DNA of 64,000 nt from Nansenia antarctica (GCA_963989245.1 OZ022339.1:17552690-17616689), one strand, 5' to 3'; shown: positions 1-12,373, counted from the first letter of the stretch. A program made the numbers and translations. The notes: generated from the letters alone by a model not told the origin.

Positions 1-880
1 TGGCCTGAGAAAAGCCCCAGGATGAGAACCCTCATATACCTAACAGGTATAGCCCCACACCAAGAGGCTTTCTGTGGGCGACACAATCAGGGTGTCTATG
101 CACCTGTCTGGGGGAAGGGAGAAGATGCTAATAAGCCCTCTGTTCGTAAATGTGTGCGATCAACCGTGGCAGCCAGAAACAAGTAGGAAAGGTACAGCCA
201 TAATAAATGACACAGCTTCAACTATATTTAGGTTCCTTTTAATATACTAGAATTGTAAATTATTTAGGTTTTTAGCATATTAAGTATACGGTACTTGAAA
301 CATGTTCAATTGAATTAATTCATTTAAGTAAACGTATACTAAGATTATCAATGTACTTTCAGCACACTATGTAATCTTACACACAATCTTACACACAATG
401 TAATCTTAGCCATATTCAAAGTGACTAGCATGAAGTACATTAGACATGTGTTTATAATGTGCCAATAGCGTATTTCTACATGGTCCGATTGCCTGAAGAA
501 GGACTATGACCTGAAAGCTCACAATAAACACACATTTTTGCACAGACTTTAGTGTGCGGATGCTGCTTTTTTGCACTGTATTTGATACTCTTCACGTCCA
601 GCAACTCAGCTAAGTCTGATCACGGATGAGAGGTGGTATTTTCACAATTTTTCGGAATCTACATGGTGAAATGCATTCAAATAAACTTGGATTGTATGCA
701 TTTCAAGTGGCATCTTTGTAATCATGACGACGTAGACATGTCTACACACACATGTTCGCCTAGTATTTGACTGCCTGTAGCCACCCAGTCACAAATGGTC
801 CCAGTATTGTATCTTCAGATGAAGGAACACGTTTTTTTTAAAATCCTGTTCTTTTACAAACTGCTAAGACAACAATATAG
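1..880. other. Non-coding flank, no gene seen
   Basis: AT-rich DNA without a convincing exon. Around 491-545 the text CCTGAAGAAGG followed by a cytosine-poor stretch and AATAAACAC resembles the 3' tails of Penelope-like elements, but this rests on a short motif only. Nothing else is recognised. Confidence 0.4.
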
Positions 881-895
881 TAAGCTAGTTACTTT

Positions 896-1287
896 TTATA
901 AATTTATTTTTGATTTTATCCCTTTTTCACCCAATTTAGTATCCAAGTATACCCAACCTAGTGTCCAATTATCCCCTGTCGCCTATTGCGTAGGATCGGC
1001 CGCACGCGCACCCCGTGGCCGGCAGCCCAGATGAGAGAGCCGATAGACTAGCTACCGGCCCCTCGAGCCCAACACTGTTATTCCGGCACCAGACGGGGGC
1101 GGTGTTGCGCGACGGATCCTTATCCGGAAATAGCCTATACCACCCTCGGGAGCGGCCGTCCAATATGCTGCTCCCAGTGGGCCCCGGCCATATCCGGGTC
1201 TGGCGAGACCGGGTTTCGATCCCAGTCCCCAGTGGGCAGCTTGCACCAGAGACTGATGCTTAGACCGCTGCGCCACCGCGGGGCACG
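896..1287 (-). mobile_element. tRNA-derived SINE with perfect target-site duplication
   Basis: Read on the minus strand, the element starts at 1287 with a tRNA-like head. It has a box A (TGGCGCAGCGG) and a box B-like GATCGAAACCC, followed by a GC-rich body and an AT-rich tail near 896-960. It is flanked by a perfect 15-bp direct repeat, TAAGCTAGTTACTTT, at 881-895 and 1288-1302, the hallmark of LINE-mediated insertion. The perfect duplication suggests a fairly young copy. It is not a functional tRNA gene because the cloverleaf is not closed. Confidence 0.9.
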
Positions 1288-1782
1288 TAAGCTAGTTACT
1301 TTAACTAGCTAAAGATATTGGCCCCCAAATAATTTTACAACTTGTTTAGTTATTTTTTCTGATGTTTCTGTCAAACCCCGCAGTGAAGGTATCTAACTAA
1401 CATAACGTAGTTGGCTAACGTTAGCCTACGGAAGTGGAAAACAAGATCAGATATATAAACAGGTTATTTTGATAAACTGGGGAGTCAGACCCCAACTGTG
1501 GTGCTGTCAAGCTGAATCACACTTTGGCTCTTTTTTGTCAGCAACATGGCAGACATGATCTTCTAAATCAACAGACCTAGTCGCTGTTTCATCTTGTGTG
1601 TTTTGTGTGTCTGTGTCTATATGTTTGTCTTTGTATGTGTGTGCTCCTCTGAGTGTTTGCGCGTGTGTGTGTGTGTCTGAGTGTGTGTTCAGTAATCAGT
1701 GTTATCTTGGTTGATACAGTATGCAAATTGGCAGAGGTTGGGAGGCAGAGTTCTCGTTCCGTCTCACGCCAGTGCCTCTGCC

Positions 1783-1858
1783 CAGAGATGTGGCGGGGGG
1801 GTGATGGAGGTGGGTGGTGGGGGATGGTGGGGGGGTGGAGGTGGGGGGGGGGGTCTCC
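1783..1858. repeat. G-rich GGTGG tract
   Basis: Runs of G3-G9 separated by T or A (GGAGGTGGG, GGTGGTGGGG). The tract is able in principle to form G-quadruplex. The complementary C-rich version lies about 250 bp downstream. Confidence 0.75.
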
Positions 1859-2104
1859 GGTGGGGCCGGGTGGGCCAGAGGCGGCGGCTGTGGTAGACGA
1901 GCGGCCTGAACACTAATTAGGCTCATAATGGGAATCTATGAGGGCTTGTCATGACTGTAATTATCTCCCAATCACCCTGCCTCCCCCCCTCGTGTCTGAC
2001 AGTAATGAACATGAACATCTCAATATGAGCAGCACTTGGCTTCTGATGAGGGCCGTTACACTGAGTTGTGGTCAACCTCCCGATCTGGCCTAATGGGTTG
2101 GATT

Positions 2105-2264
2105 AGCCACAGCCCACCCACCTCCACCACCCACCTCCATCCCTCCACCACCCACCTCCATCTTCCCACCCCCCACCTCCACCCCCCCACCACCCACCTC
2201 CACCCCCTCACCACCCACCTCCATCCCCCACCACCCACCTCCATCACCCCACCACCCACCACAT
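2105..2264. repeat. C-rich minisatellite (CCACCACCCACCTCCAT-like)
   Basis: About nine imperfect copies of a 15-20 bp unit built from CCACC and CACCTCC. The same motif lies in reverse orientation at 1783-1858. Confidence 0.8.
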
Positions 2265-2371
2265 GAACAGTCTCATGGAGGTGCTGAATGCCTCATATCT
2301 ACTCTAATCAGTAGTAGTTTATAGGCTAGAACATTCAAGCTGCTTTTACTGCCTGTCTCTCCTCAAACGCA

Positions 2372-2372
<1 letters not shown>

Positions 2373-2405
<33 letters not shown>

Positions 2406-2425
2406 ACACACACACACACACACAC

Positions 2426-2459
<34 letters not shown>
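2373..2459. repeat. (CA)n microsatellite
   Basis: Near-pure CA dinucleotide run with a few interruptions (ATGACACA, CGACACA). Confidence 0.95.
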
Positions 2460-2462
<3 letters not shown>

Positions 2463-3341
2463 TTCCCCCACATACATTATTCTATGAGTTTGTTTCCTTT
2501 AAGTTCCTGATTATGGGGTGACAGTGTCTGGTTCCTTTTACTGGTTGTCCTTTAGTATAGTCTCACTTCACAGAGCTTCAGAGAGCTCCATAATGTAGCC
2601 TGATGGATGTGTGTGGGCTTTCATTACATGCACTGGACTGGAGTATAATGCAGAGCCCAGGCAGTTTAAAGGGCCATTAACAGGATAAAGGAGGGTGGAG
2701 AATGAAGGAGGGAGTGACTGATGGGTGTACTGCAGAGCACTGGCGTGCCAGGGAGAGAGTGATGGCTCGTTGGTACTTAGTGAGATGAGTTGGGGCTGAG
2801 AGAGTGCGGAACACTCTAGAGACTCATGAACGTACAGCCAACCTTCCTGTTCCCTGGAGAGGCCCTCTTGAGCGCCACTTGTTATCTTCTAGTCTTCTTC
2901 TTTGCTCAAGTGTTTAATCTCGGTTTCTGCTCTAAGACTGACTTTCACAATGCAATCTGGCAATGCTTAGGCTTTTAGGCTAATTGTGATAGCACTTACA
3001 GTTTTTCCCAATTGCTAAAACACAAAAGCCAATTCTCTAAACCAAATGACCAGTTCTCTAAACACATTTAATAAAACTAGCTCCCATTTGCCAAAACCAT
3101 AAACACATTTAACATGAAGACACAATTCACAAAACACAATCCTCCTTTTCTCATAAATCTAAACACATGTTGTCTTGCTAAAACACAAGTTGCAAAAAAC
3201 TCTGCTCAAATTCTCAAATTAAAGCTCATGTGATACAAAATGCTTGCCACAGTCAGCAAAATTTGAACACAATGAACACACCTGGCTTCATTCATTAAAC
3301 ATAACGACTCAAAATGTAAGACACTTGTTGCAAATGATTGT

Positions 3342-3342
<1 letters not shown>

Positions 3343-3403
<61 letters not shown>
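3343..3403. repeat. (TG)n microsatellite
   Basis: Pure TG/GT dinucleotide run of about 30 copies. Confidence 0.95.
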
Positions 3404-3404
<1 letters not shown>

Positions 3405-3722
3405 TATAGTTCCATAAATAAATAAAAAAACATCACACCCTGAACATTGTTTTCAGTGAGTATTGTTGTGTGTAATGGATCCTCTGTAGTGTTTGCATTG
3501 AGTTGTGATACAGTACAGTATTGTACATGTTACGGTACATGTACAACTTCGCGGCTGAACTTTAGTAAAATTTCTGACATCATATGCCATTTAAAGGGGG
3601 GAAATAGATATCTAAAAATGCATGACTATCATGCAAAATCAGCCTTACTGTAATGTAAAATATGTAATGTTAGATATAACGTTAGACAGGGAGCGCAGAT
3701 TTATTTGTATGCATGACTATCA

Positions 3723-3896
3723 TACATGTGGGAAAACTAGGGTTAGGGTTAGGTGCTAGGGTGCTAGGGTTACAGTAAGGTTAGGGTTAGGATTAGGGGT
3801 AGGGTTAGGGTTGTAAGTTTACAGTTAGGGTTAGACATGCCAGCATGTACCAAGTCACCCTAGCACCTAACCCTAACCCTAGTTTTCCCACATGTA
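3723..3896. repeat. 41-bp inverted repeat with telomere-like GGTTAG units
   Basis: 3723-3763 and 3856-3896 are perfect reverse complements (41 bp). The arms carry GGGTTAGGGTTAGG and the opposite arm CCTAACCCTAACCC. The roughly 90-nt loop holds further degenerate GGGTTA units. Confidence 0.85.
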
Positions 3897-3959
3897 CCGT
3901 ATTCCCACATGTACCGTAACATTGAAGGAAGTTATACTATTTCAATTACTGTAACTCTC

Positions 3960-4079
3960 ACCCACCCCTGTGGGTGAATGCGTACTTCAGAATGGTCAGA
4001 ATGGTCAGAATGGTCAAGAGTTGCATCTTGTAAGAAATGCGCTATACAAATAACATTTGATTTGATTTGATTTGATTTA
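3960..4079 (+). mobile_element. LINE 3' end with (TTTGA)n tail
   Basis: GCGCTATACAAATAA followed by TTTGATTTGATTTGA is the usual form of a fish LINE 3' terminus with a short tandem tail. Only the tail region is present. Confidence 0.45.
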
Positions 4080-4640
4080 GTTCAACCCTTCAGGCCCTAT
4101 CTAGAGAGTAGAGTAGTACATGAACAACAAACAACAAGTGCAAACCACAACTGCTGTAAATTCAGTGCCCGTATCACAACACTCAATTCATGTCTAGGAA
4201 ACAGGGATCAATCCAGCAGCAGAAGAGTACAGTAAATCATTAAAACAGCTGCTGGGATCAAAAACCTCTTTAATCTGTATGAGTGAAGAAGCTCTGTGCT
4301 ACAGGTGCTCTGCTGCTGCGTTACAACACCATGTTTGTTTATAACATCCGAGGCCGTATTTCCCCTGTGGATTTACCTGCCCAGGGACTGCTGATGTCAT
4401 TTAGCTACCCAGCTAATTCAGGGAGAGTCAATGACTGTCCACTGTCCCTTTTAAATAAACAGGGGGGAAACTACTTATACTACTTATGCAAATATTAAAA
4501 GTCCTGACCTTCCTTAAAACGAAAAAGTCTAGCTTGACCTTGCTTGTAAAGTGTGTTAGTGTTAATGCCCAAGTCCAGCTTGTTGTCGACGTGGACCCCG
4601 AGACACTTATACGAGTCCACAATCTCCCCATCTAACACCC
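4080..4640 (-). mobile_element. Decayed Rex1-like LINE fragment (reverse-transcriptase C-terminal part)
   Basis: On the minus strand, 4490-4640 encodes a stretch with YKCLGVHVDNKLDLG, the conserved motif downstream of the RT active site in Rex1/CR1-type LINEs. Further along, 4080-4300 has the C-terminal FLIPAAV-like motif before a 3' UTR. Stops and gaps show it is dead. No active-site YADD or FADD is present. Confidence 0.5.
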
Positions 4641-5984
4641 TGTATGCAGACAGGGGACACTATGGACACATCTAGAGACCCTGTATTTCAATTCAAGGAC
4701 CTTCAGAGTGTCTATTGACTCTCCACTTTGCTGTACCGTACCTAAATTCAGAGAAAACAACCGGAGACAGCCTGTTGGTACTGTATGTGTCTTTCTCTGT
4801 ATCTATTTTTGTCTTTTTTTAGTCTGCCTGTCTACTTTGTCCGAGGATTCTGGGACTTTTGGGGGTGACCTCTCCTGTCCCAAAATAGAATCCCATGAGG
4901 ATACATCGAAATGAGGGCAGACGAAGCAGCCGCATCCGCTGCCGCCCCAAAGTCCCAGAACCCCCACTCTCCGTAAGTAGAACATCATGTCATTGTGTCA
5001 GAGTTGACCGAGTGGGCCGCCTCGTCCTCTGTTATAATATTTCACTTTATTTCTATTTATTATTCGGCATGAAAGCTAAGACGGAGGTGTGGGTGGGAGG
5101 CAGCTGAATAGTAATCGGTCTTCTTCAGATTTGAAGGGTTCGATTCGCTGTGGAATAACTTTTTGTTGCATAGGTTCATGACATACACTGGCGTTTGTGA
5201 TGAGGAATGCGTTGACCAATTAAGGCTTAAAAGTGACCCCACTCTCACCTTTTCTTAAAGGCCCACTCTAGTAAACATCGTATTTTTACTGTATTTTGAA
5301 TGGTCTTTGCACAATGGGATATTGAATAAACACAGTGAATGTGAAATATATGTTGCATGTTGTGTGTCGTTTTACGAATACATGCATCTGTTGCAGTGGT
5401 TTTGCATTTTTTGAGGTCTTCATTCAGGTTCAGACTCAGACAGGTTCATACCTGGCTCTAAATCTAGGTATCAGCCAATCAGGGCTGTGGAACATGAATA
5501 TTAATGATGTAAACACACTCAGAAGATTGTGTATTTCCAAGAGAAAAAGAGGGTCAGGAAAGGAAAATAAGTAATTCAAAATAGTTTGATGTTCAAATCC
5601 AAAAAGGATAAAATAAATGTATTAGAGCTTTATGAGATTAATTTTCTGTGACCAATCTACCCCCCCCCTCTCTTCCCCCACAGCTCACACTTCACAGACT
5701 CTCTGGAACTGGATAGGGTCCATTATGAAGGCCACCATCCTGACACTGTCATCCCTCATCTGTCATTGATGTCTGTTTTGTGATTGGAAGGACATGAATG
5801 ACCTCTGCCCTTTCAGTGACTCCTAGAGGGATTATCAGATTGTGAGCGCTGTGTGAGTCTACCTCTCTACCTTGTTTTTTTTATCACCCAAGGATTTGAA
5901 TATTCTGAAGAAAGGTGATTGATACAGTTTTTTTTTAATTTTTTTATTGTTTTTATTATTTGTATCTTTCTTCTTGTTTTCAAT
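4641..5984. other. Gene-free stretch; one weak exon candidate
   Basis: The only exon-like item is ATG at 4911 followed by 20 codons rich in Ala and Pro (MRADEAAASAAAP...), ending in a good donor CC|GTAAGT at 4973. I recognise no protein and no partner exon, so it may be chance. The rest is unassigned. Confidence 0.3.
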
Positions 5985-6030
5985 CTGTAGCACTTTGAGA
6001 TGTCCTTATGTAAAGTGAATTACAAATACA

Positions 6031-6063
<33 letters not shown>
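5985..6063 (+). mobile_element. LINE 3' tail ending in (TTA)n
   Basis: GTAGCACTTTGAGATG followed by TGTAAAGTGAATTACAAATA and a (TTA)n run is a typical teleost LINE 3' terminus. Only the tail is recognisable. Confidence 0.5.
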
Positions 6064-6064
<1 letters not shown>

Positions 6065-7343
6065 TTCATATTGCCAATTTACTTCCATGATATTCCAGAG
6101 CTTTTAAAAAAGAAAAGAAAAAAGAACTAGTTGTCAACCGACCTGAAATTCCTGCATACTTATCAGTAATGTTGAGCTTAAAAGTCATTTTCAAGTGTAT
6201 CAGTCTCACCATAAGTATGTATTTAACATCATATTATCTTGTGCATACAAGCCTCATAGTGTGATAGAAATGTTTTCAACATTATGATACTGCTGCATTG
6301 CCAATATAATAGTAGACATTTACTGAATGTAACTGTTGTTGGGTAAGATGAGATTTGAAGGTTGTGGAAAGTCACTGCTCAGAAGTGGATTGTGAGAGGC
6401 AGTACTTGTGGTGCCTGTTGTTGAGAGTATGTTCTACGTCCTTGACTGTGACACAAGCTCTTAACCTTTAAGCTGCGTCTGAGAGATCTCATTGAATTCT
6501 GTCTGGTGTCTCTCTGCTTGCAAGCATAATACACCTATATTGTGATTTAAGACCTTTGGTCACTTTTGTCTCACCTTTGCTGAAAAAGCCAGTGGAGAAT
6601 TTCCACGATAATACATATCCCATTGATGAGCTTATATTTACTTCCTGGAAAAAAGTTAGATGATGACGCTTGTATGATAATAATGATATTTTTGGATCAC
6701 AATTATTTTGGAGTAGAGCTGGGTGATATCGATTGACTTCTAGCTTCCTCAGTCTCCTCAACAGATACTGACCCTTCTCCCTACAGATGCTTCCAGACAT
6801 ACCCTTTTCTTTACATTTTAATACATTTAAACCATTTGCATTTTCAATCACATCTCTGTCTCCCTTACATATAAGGAACCTACAGGAATATCGTATATTG
6901 TAACTCAAGGTGTTTGAATTATTCCCCCTGTATATTATTTCCTTGGGTGTAATTCCCAAGGTGGTGTTGTCTGGACATTTGATTCTCTAATTAGTTTCAG
7001 CACCATAAGGTCACAAGCAGACAGTACATGACAGTACGGACATTAAGGATACTGCACAACTTATTTTCTTTATCAGAGGAATAAACGAGAATGACAGAGG
7101 AATATCTTTCCATGGAATCGGTAGAAGGGACGCCCACGGGACATGACTTATTCAACAGTGTTTCTGTTTGCCACAATCAACAGAATCTGTATTGTACTAC
7201 CGATGGCCAAACATGTGGGCCTTTTGAAAAGAATTCAAGGACAAAATGAGAGAGGCGTCGCCAAAACACTGAGGAACCTATCTTGTACTCCATTATGCAC
7301 CAAGAGGCTTTGTGTACATCTGTTTTTATTTGAGTAAAGCTTG
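6064..7343. other. Gene-free stretch
   Basis: A 156-codon open frame on the minus strand (6489-6959) has no recognised domain. One short stretch (QYLLRRLRKLEVNR) resembles the LRRLRKFGV motif of Rex1-like LINEs, so it may hold LINE debris. Otherwise nothing is seen. Confidence 0.35.
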
Positions 7344-7560
7344 TCATGAATGAATGAATGAATGAATGAATGAATGAATGGTCTTTATGAATAAATGAAT
7401 GGTCTTTATTGTCATTGATATAGTACAGGTACCAAACAACGAAATTTGGGAGGGGGGGCTCCCCTGGTGCTAGGAAAATAAAAACAAAAAAACAAGAAGG
7501 GAAAGGAGCTGGTTTACATAAATAAAGGCTATGTACACTATCCACTATACTATACTATAC
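7344..7560 (-). mobile_element. Rex1-like LINE 3' end (short truncated copy)
   Basis: On the minus strand it reads CCAGGGGAGCC, TTTGGTACCTGTAC and CAATGACAATAAAGACC, then an (ATTC)n tail seen here as (GAAT)n at 7347-7379. The same 3' end recurs at 18.2, 28.7, 34.1, 40.3 and 55.5 kb. The 34.1-kb copy retains coding sequence, which identifies the family. Confidence 0.75.
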
Positions 7561-7630
7561 AAATAAAACACTGTGCTGTACTCTATGCTATGCATACACC
7601 CCAACATTCATTCTCGACCTATAATAAACG

Positions 7631-7955
7631 GTAAAAGTGACTCTACAGTGAAGAGGTTGGACCATAGATATAACATACTGTAAAAGTGTCTTTACAGTGA
7701 AGAGGTTGGACCATAGATATAACATACTGTAAAAGTGTATTTACAGTGAAGAGGTTGGACCATAGATATAACATACTGTAAAAGTGTATTTACAGTGAAG
7801 AGGTTGGACCATAGATATAACATACTGTAAAAGTGACTCTACAGTGAAGAGGTTGGACCATAGATATAACATACTGTAAAAGTGTATTTACAGTGAAGAG
7901 GTTGGACCATAGATATAACATACTGTAAAAGTGCCTTTATAGTGATGAGGTTGGA
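7631..7955. repeat. 49-bp tandem repeat, about 6.6 copies
   Basis: Unit begins GTAAAAGTG and includes AAGAGGTTGGACCATAGATA. Copies start at 7631, 7680, 7729, 7778, 7827, 7876 and 7925 (partial) and differ by only one or a few bases, indicating recent amplification or homogenisation. Confidence 0.95.
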
Positions 7956-8027
7956 GAAGGGTGTGTGTACAGACCTCTGCAGACCGTTAACTAGAAGGGC
8001 ACTCTCCAGACTACCTGAGACCTCCAT

Positions 8028-8520
8028 GTCAGATTCAGATTCAGCAAGAACGTTATTGATCCCACTGGGGGCAATTCATTTGTAGCTTTACTCCGCATTC
8101 AGACACAAACAACATACAACAGTACAATATCATGTCAAGCACAGTTCAGTAAACAGACAACAAGGTCATTAAAGGGCACCTTTAGTGTAAAAAATAAATA
8201 AATAAAATAAATCAGAATATAAAAAGAACTACTCGACTAAGAACAATGCATGGTAAGTCTACTTGAAGTGATCACCATCTGAGTGAAGTAGTCTGATAGC
8301 TGAAGCCAAGGGATAAAAGATTTGGAGTGACGGTTGGTCTTGCTCTGAGGAACATTAAAATGTGGGATCCTTTCTGAGCTGAGAGTGAACAGACTGGAAG
8401 TCGACAGACGACGATGATGAAACAGCGTGTCAATAAATTCGTCATATCACATATGGCATGTTGCTCCCTTACACATCGTCTAAAAAGGGGCTGTGAATCA
8501 CGGCACAAAAAAAGCAGCAG
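8028..8520 (-). mobile_element. LINE 3' fragment with RT C-terminal remnant
   Basis: The minus strand carries a degenerate stretch corresponding to the C-terminal end of a Rex1/CR1-type ORF2 (an R-K/S-FIPLA-like segment then AIRLLHS near 8280-8340). An AT-rich 3' UTR follows and the tail CTGAATCTGAATCTGAC ends at about 8028. Truncated and non-coding. Confidence 0.55.
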
Positions 8521-8644
8521 CGATCACCTCCTGATCTAACACATTACTGTCACATACTTCTCCCAATGTGTAGACACGCACACATAGCCTCCTGTACTGA
8601 GAGATCCGCACTAGCAACGAGAGACCTTGGTTCTGTCTGTCAAG

Positions 8645-9005
8645 TTCATTTAATGTGAACTGTCCCTGTCCACTACGTTTCTAAATAGATCAATGAATAA
8701 ACATTCACCTTATAATTAATTAATTAATATTCATTAATCAATTATTCTATTTGCTGTAACTTCTATGTTGTGAAAGCTTGCTCTCAAATGCCTCACTTGA
8801 TCATTGTTAAAGAAAAAGAAGGGAAAATGTTCATCCTCAATTGTTGAACAAGCTGTGAACAAACCTTTGTGTGAACGAACAGTCTCCATCCATTGTTGTG
8901 TCTGGTCGATGAAATCAATGAGGACAATATTTGCAAAGTCCTCAGCCAAAAATATATAAAGCATATCGATTTTTTCGGCACACAATGATTGTCTAGTCAT
9001 TTAAT
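8645..9005. repeat. Dispersed unclassified repeat, copy A
   Basis: Shares long blocks with 36868-37230 (for example AGATCAATGAATAAACATTC, GAAAGCTTGCTCTCAAATGC and GAACAAGCTGTGAACAAACC) in the same orientation with small indels. No transposon ends or protein domain are recognised. Confidence 0.75.
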
Positions 9006-11115
9006 GAATCTATTTTTCAAACGGTAATACGATGAGTTCGATGGATGCGCCGGTGTGTCTCTGTGGCAGCAGAAATCTACCGGGGGAGATGGAGTGTATC
9101 AAGTCTATCAAGTGTGTGACGGCCCTCTGGCCTTGTCTGGCCTGTTAACCTTGTCTATGCAGGTAGGCTACCTGGTGGGCGGGGCAATCAGGAGGATTAG
9201 GGGCAACTGGTGCGTAAAAGAGGCTCCAGTCTCCAGCTCTCTCTCCACCAGCACCATTTATTAATTTGTTATGTTACTTTACACCATCCAACACCCTCCA
9301 CACCACCCTTTCCACTGCATCCACTCACTTACACTACTGACATACTGATTATCAAAACTCATCAGATTATTGTATTGTTTGGCCTAAGTCATCTTTATTA
9401 AATTCGTAATGATATATCGGTTATAGGGTGTGCGTGCGTCTCCCTTTTTGTTATGGCCCAGAGCCAGGTCGTAGTGCAAATGGCTTTCATTACTTTGACC
9501 TCAGATTGGATTTACCCCTGGATTTTTCAAACATGTGCATATGGAATGAAATGTGCGTACTGTATGTGGATCTTACTCCATAAAGTCATGAAATATGCCA
9601 ACACACATATGAGAGCTAGTTGTTTTTACTGTCTATTTGATCTCCTCTTGTTGATCTGTTGCGGTGGTGCACACGCGGAAACTTGGTTGGAGCCACCGTG
9701 TTGACGAAGTCCCCTCTTTTTTCCTCTCTGCGTGCTGTAGGGACGTGTTGTTGTTGTGCAGCACTGGGATTGGACTGCTGTGTGGTGTGTGTGCTTGTGC
9801 GTGCACCCCAGTGTGAGTATGTGTGATGGCTCAGAATCAGTAGTATGAGATTCTATTAAGTGCTAATAATGTCAATAATACTAAACATTTAAGCCTGAAT
9901 CGTGTAAGCATTAATCATGTCATGAATGTTTGTCTATAACTGGGTGACGTTGTAGCAGGTATGTCAAACTGGGCCATAGTTTGCCCATGCCTGCACTAAG
10001 GTCAGACAGTTGTTCTAGATGTGACAGGTAGGACAGCCACTGACTTTGATTGTGAAAGGCAGGACACCCACTGGGATCCAGAGGGGCGTGACATCCACCA
10101 CCTGGTAAACCATTAGTGATTAGTGACTTGTGATTCTCTACTTAACCTGTGCGTACCCGTTGTCCTACTTCTTTGCTCCCCTGACTCCCTGCTTGTCCAA
10201 GCTCTCTCCCTTTCCATTCAGGCTAGAGGTATATTGTTGTACTATCATTAATGCCTAATATATATTAGGCTAGTTGCTGCTACAACCTTGTATTTTAGCA
10301 CCACTAGGTTGGTGTGCAATGGTGCTGTTCCCCACTGTCGAGGTACAGGGGATGGTGGATTGATGTTGTGCATGCAACTGACAACGGTAACATGTATATG
10401 GTATCCGTGGTAAGTAACTAATATCTGTGGTTATTGTGTCATGCCTCTTTTAGCATAGTAGTTTAAAGGCCAATGCACACGGCGTGCGGTTTTGTCGCAC
10501 GACAACATTCGATTCTACATTTTTTGAATGATTTCAATTGGTGTGAATGGAGAATCGAATGTTGTCGTGCGATAATATTAATTATGTCACACCAACTGGT
10601 ACCTGTGTACGTTAATGTTGTGTTACCTAGCCTACTAGGTTTTTAGATCTGTGCAAAGTGCCATTCTGGTGGGGGGGCGGGGGGGTTAGTCGGTTTAGGT
10701 CCTACATTTGAGGTACATAGAGCAGTGTGTGTTGAATGCAACGTAACATCGAGTATTTCTAAAAAATAAATAAATAAATAAATAAATAAGGAAGCAGAAG
10801 TACTGCTCATGAACTGTAGAGAAGTGGAAGTATTGCTTTTGAAATGTGTTGAAAGCCAGACAGACATGTGAATGTGCAAGGGAGAAGGAAACCCATCCCT
10901 CTATGGACGTGTTGTTGGGAGAGTGTTTGTAATCCACTTCATAATGCAGAAGATATGAATTATGTGAAGACCCGCGCTGAGGGGAATTGATGCTTGTAAC
11001 TTTGTATCGGGCTCTCTGTTTGTTAGAAACAGACTGCCATCCTTGTAATCATTAAAAGAAGTGAATACAACAATATATTGTGTGTGCCTGTTTGTGTAGA
11101 ATCTCACCAAATGTT
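9006..11115. other. Gene-free stretch
   Basis: No exon or transposon ends recognised. It contains one strong hairpin (10496-10571, separate entry), a (TAAA)n run near 10765-10790 and a poly-G tract near 10672. Confidence 0.4.
10496..10571. repeat. 21-bp perfect hairpin
   Basis: 10496-10516 (CGCACGACAACATTCGATTC plus T) is perfectly complementary to 10551-10571, with a 34-nt loop. More likely a small foldback element than a microRNA, since the stem is too perfect and too short. Confidence 0.7.
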
Positions 11116-11570
11116 TAAGTAAGTAAAATGTATTTCTATAGCACCTATCCCAGACCAGGGGTCACAAAGTGCTTTACATACATAAGAACATAATAAAAGA
11201 GCAGAAGTTATAGCAGGTTAAAATAGGCAAACGAGTGAAAATAAGAACAAGTAACAAACAAGTGTACAACAATATCAACAGGACACAGAAAGACAGGCTT
11301 CTTTTGGGGTTAGCCAAAAGCCTGTCTATACAGGACAGTCCTTAGCTGTTTTTTTAAAAGCCTCGACCGAGACCGCTGATTTAAGATCCAAGGGAAGAGC
11401 ATTCCAAAGCCTGGGAGCCACGGTTTGGAATGCTCCATCACCCCCACGACAGAGGCTTAGAGACAGAGACTCAGAAGCAGATGGTCGTATTAAATACACC
11501 AAAAAAACAAGGCAGTGACTAAGAAAGGTCAAGGTGGAACAGACCGTCAGCCTGTGGAAAGTGATAGACA
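11116..11570 (-). mobile_element. L2/CR1-type LINE 3' end with C-terminal ORF2 remnant
   Basis: The minus strand encodes GDGAFQTVAPRLWNALPLDL followed by a stop, the highly conserved C terminus of L2-type ORF2. A 3' UTR follows, ending in GTGCTATAGAAATACATTTT and a TTAC tail. 5'-truncated. Confidence 0.75.
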
Positions 11571-12370
11571 ACATTTACCCACAGCCAATTTAGTGCAACC
11601 TGGACACTGTGCTTTTTCTCGTAATTGGCAGTTGGAGTCTTTTTTTTTATGAAATCAGAAGAGCGTGATGTGGGTTATAATTAGAGATGGATGAAATGCA
11701 ATCGATCCCTTTCCCTGGCTGCGCTAGGCCTAGGTAGAGGCCTAGGTAGAGGTAGGCCTACAAGCGTTTATCATGTGAGCGAGGTGATCAAGGCGCCTTG
11801 AGATGGTGTGGGGAGTGCATGTGGAGGTAAGAGGGGTGAGAGGAAGTGGGGGGTGGAGCTACAGAGGTCAATGGGTCCTCAGACACACTTCCAGTAACGA
11901 TCTGGAATGATCAATCATTTTCATGTCGTCCTTACCTTAATGAATCCTCAGAGACAGATATGGCAGGCTTCATCATGTGACTATTGGACGTCTCTGATGA
12001 ATCACCTATTCTCTCACTGGTATTTTCTTACCAGAAACGACACTGGCCGCATAAGCATCTGAAATAGAACCAGTTTCTATTCCATTCAAAGTGCCGTGTG
12101 AAGTCATGTGACCCAAAAGGATTTGGACCTGGGCCTCCTGCATGTAAGTCATTCACTCTAGCTTCAAACTAGTACTGAAGATTGTAGATCATAGATCTTG
12201 CAAAGAAGGAAAAAGAGAGATCTATCATAATCACAGCCCCAACAGACTCAACAGAATCGACGTTTGAAAGGAGAGGCATTCATTGGCAATCCATTTTCAG
12301 CTATCACAAAACAGACACAAGTTCAAACTAGACTATTGACAACATTTGTTTTAGACGGTTTCATTTTTCC

Positions 12371-12373
<3 letters not shown>
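11571..12373. other. Gene-free stretch
   Basis: Nothing recognised. A short direct repeat of CCTAGGTAGAGG occurs near 11725. Confidence 0.35.

Larger units (their letters stand above)
1303..2998. other. Gene-free stretch with simple repeats
   Basis: No exon is recognised. It contains a G-rich tract, its C-rich counterpart and a CA microsatellite (listed separately). The remaining sequence is unassigned. Confidence 0.4.
2999..3951. mobile_element. Possible non-autonomous TA-flanked element
   Basis: The left boundary TA|CAGTTTTTCCCAATTGC is a teleost repeat end I recognise. A matching ACTG|TA boundary occurs at 3951-3953. Beyond CAGT the two ends hardly match, so the pairing is tentative. Inside are repeated AAACACA motifs, a TG microsatellite and telomere-like GGTTAG repeats in a hairpin. 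No coding capacity is seen. Confidence 0.25.

Noticed and set aside
3723..3896. Chromosome end (telomere)
   Set aside because: Only a few degenerate GGGTTA units arranged as an inverted repeat, inside ordinary DNA on both sides.
6489..6959. 156-codon open frame on the minus strand
   Set aside because: No domain, no initiation or splice context; composition resembles intergenic DNA with a possible LINE scrap.
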